The translations under genes and the position numbers were made by a program. From Bacillus sp. FJAT-18017 (GTDB taxonomy: Bacteria; Bacillota; Bacilli; Bacillales; Cytobacillaceae): 64,000 bases of DNA. The notes below the pieces were generated by a model. It ran no database searches and was not told the origin of the DNA. It worked only from the letters and a program-made list of their open reading frames with translations. The stretch spans positions 2,076,001 to 2,140,000 of the forward strand of contig NZ_CP012602.1 of NCBI RefSeq assembly GCF_001278805.1, given 5' to 3'. Positions 63,387 through 64,000 of this stretch are shown here, in pieces (the stretch's first letter is position 1; every line of letters starts with the position of its first letter).

Positions 63387-63533
63387 TTAGCGGCAACTTG
63401 ACTGCCTCTTGGCTTCAAATTGAAGCAATTCTGAAACTGTAAGGTGGACAGAACCCAATTCACGGAGTAAATATCTGATTTCCCAGGCCTTTCCGGTCAT
63501 AGTGAAGCCCTTCTTGTGTACATACGCTTTCAT
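63387..63533 (-). CDS. mciZ: MciZ, sporulation inhibitor of Z-ring assembly
   Basis: 48 residues. MciZ of B. subtilis is a 40-residue mother-cell peptide that binds FtsZ and blocks Z-ring formation during sporulation. The conserved centre GKAWEIR (residues 14-20) after a basic start MKAYVHKKG is clear, and the location between yqkF and nudF is the same. TTGGGGGAA lies before the ATG. The C-terminus is about 8 residues longer than in B. subtilis. The longer frame (to 63578) is not used. Confidence 0.85.
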   Translation of the reverse strand: MKAYVHKKGFTMTGKAWEIRYLLRELGSVHLTVSELLQFEAKRQSSCR

Positions 63534-63607
63534 GGTTAATTTCCCCCAATTAAAGTATGATAGAATGTATGAACACATAGTCAGGAATAGAACAGGAGTG
63601 GCAATGG

Positions 63608-64000
63608 ATGGGAAATTTAGAGGAAAAAACTATCGGAAGCAAGGAAATTTTCAGCGGAAGAATTATTACCGTTAAGCTCGATGAAGTTGAGCTTCCAAAT
63701 GGAAAGACTTCCACCAGGGAAATTGTGAAACATCCAGGTGCAGTAGCTGTGCTAGCTGTTACCGATGATAATAAAATAGTCATGGTTGAACAATACAGGA
63801 AACCAATGGAGAAGATCCTAGTGGAAATACCGGCAGGAAAGCTTGAAGAAGGGGAAGACCCTGCAGTCTGCGCCCGCCGGGAATTGGAAGAGGAGACAGG
63901 CTACGAGTGCCAGGAAATGGAGCTCTTGATCTCTTTCTACACCTCTCCGGGATTTGCGGATGAAATCGTCCACCTGTATATTGCTAAAGGCATTTCTCAA
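63608..64000 (+). CDS. nudF: ADP-ribose pyrophosphatase NudF (N-terminal 131 codons)
   Basis: Runs off the end of the window. Nudix box GKLEEGEDPAVCARRELEEE followed by TGYE fits GX5EX7REUXEEXGU, and VMVEQYRKPMEKILVEIPAG is typical of the ADP-ribose branch. It hydrolyses ADP-ribose to AMP and ribose-5-phosphate. ATG 63608 follows CAGGAGTGG. Divergent from mciZ with a gap of 74 bases. Confidence 0.93.
   Translation, partial: MGNLEEKTIGSKEIFSGRIITVKLDEVELPNGKTSTREIVKHPGAVAVLAVTDDNKIVMVEQYRKPMEKILVEIPAGKLEEGEDPAVCARRELEEETGYECQEMELLISFYTSPGFADEIVHLYIAKGISQ

Overview
The window looks like chromosomal core from a low-to-moderate GC, endospore-forming Bacillaceae (Bacillus sensu lato). It carries spo0A, spoIVB, mciZ and a prli42-like gene. 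Start codons are often TTG or GTG behind strong GGAGG-type ribosome sites, and gene order follows the yqh-yqi-yqj-yqk segment of Bacillus subtilis closely. No rRNA, tRNA, prophage or CRISPR array was seen.

Layout. 1-7.8 kb: end of a yqhY-like gene, nusB, folD, xseA-xseB-ispA, dxs, tlyA-type methyltransferase (information processing and isoprenoid precursors). 8.1-13.3 kb: argR, recN, spoIVB, spo0A; the spo0A promoter shows a textbook sigma-H site with 0A boxes. 13.5-14.5 kb: a glycerophosphodiesterase and a DUF2627 membrane protein. 14.6-25 kb: the branched-chain keto-acid operon ptb-bcd-buk-lpdV-bkdAA-bkdAB-bkdB, behind a perfect sigma-54 (-24/-12) promoter and next to its activator gene bkdR. 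25.4-30.5 kb: methylmalonyl-CoA mutase (mutA, mutB) and its GTPase chaperone meaB. 30.7-33.7 kb: bacilliredoxin brxB and an arginine ABC transporter artPQM with likely ArgR sites. 34.3-39.4 kb: yqjA, an L,D-transpeptidase, a 31-residue Prli42-like protein, methylmalonyl-CoA epimerase, a carboxyltransferase and an M20 peptidase. 39.5-49.8 kb: lipoprotein, dinB, zwf, rnz, small membrane proteins, namA, yqjP, yqjQ, a DUF2332 protein. 50.0-51.4 kb: an intact IS256-family insertion sequence. 51.6-64 kb: an aminopeptidase, an SOS-type yqzH/yqjW/yqjX cluster, two acetyltransferases, a PadR module, a CDGSH protein, yqkD, HMG-CoA lyase, thiolase, yqkE, a GrpB protein, yqkF, mciZ and the start of nudF.

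How the genes fit together: the bkd operon converts valine, isoleucine and leucine keto acids to acyl-CoAs. Propionyl-CoA from this route could be carboxylated (YqjD-type subunit), epimerised (Mce) and isomerised (MutAB/MeaB) to succinyl-CoA. HMG-CoA lyase and thiolase match the end of leucine breakdown.

The least explained feature is a set of short tandem arrays lying between genes. Four arrays (near 12.0, 25.1, 34.0 and 49.9/51.4 kb) have a unit of about 52 bp, each unit containing a 9-10 bp inverted repeat around a 7-9 base loop. Two more (41.8 and 61.4 kb) share one 20-21 bp unit. The 12.0 and 49.9 kb arrays are the same family in opposite orientation, and the IS256 element has jumped into the middle of the latter, leaving a clean 9-bp target duplication. 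Two dispersed Bacillaceae-style intergenic repeats are also present (4.67 kb and 45.6 kb).
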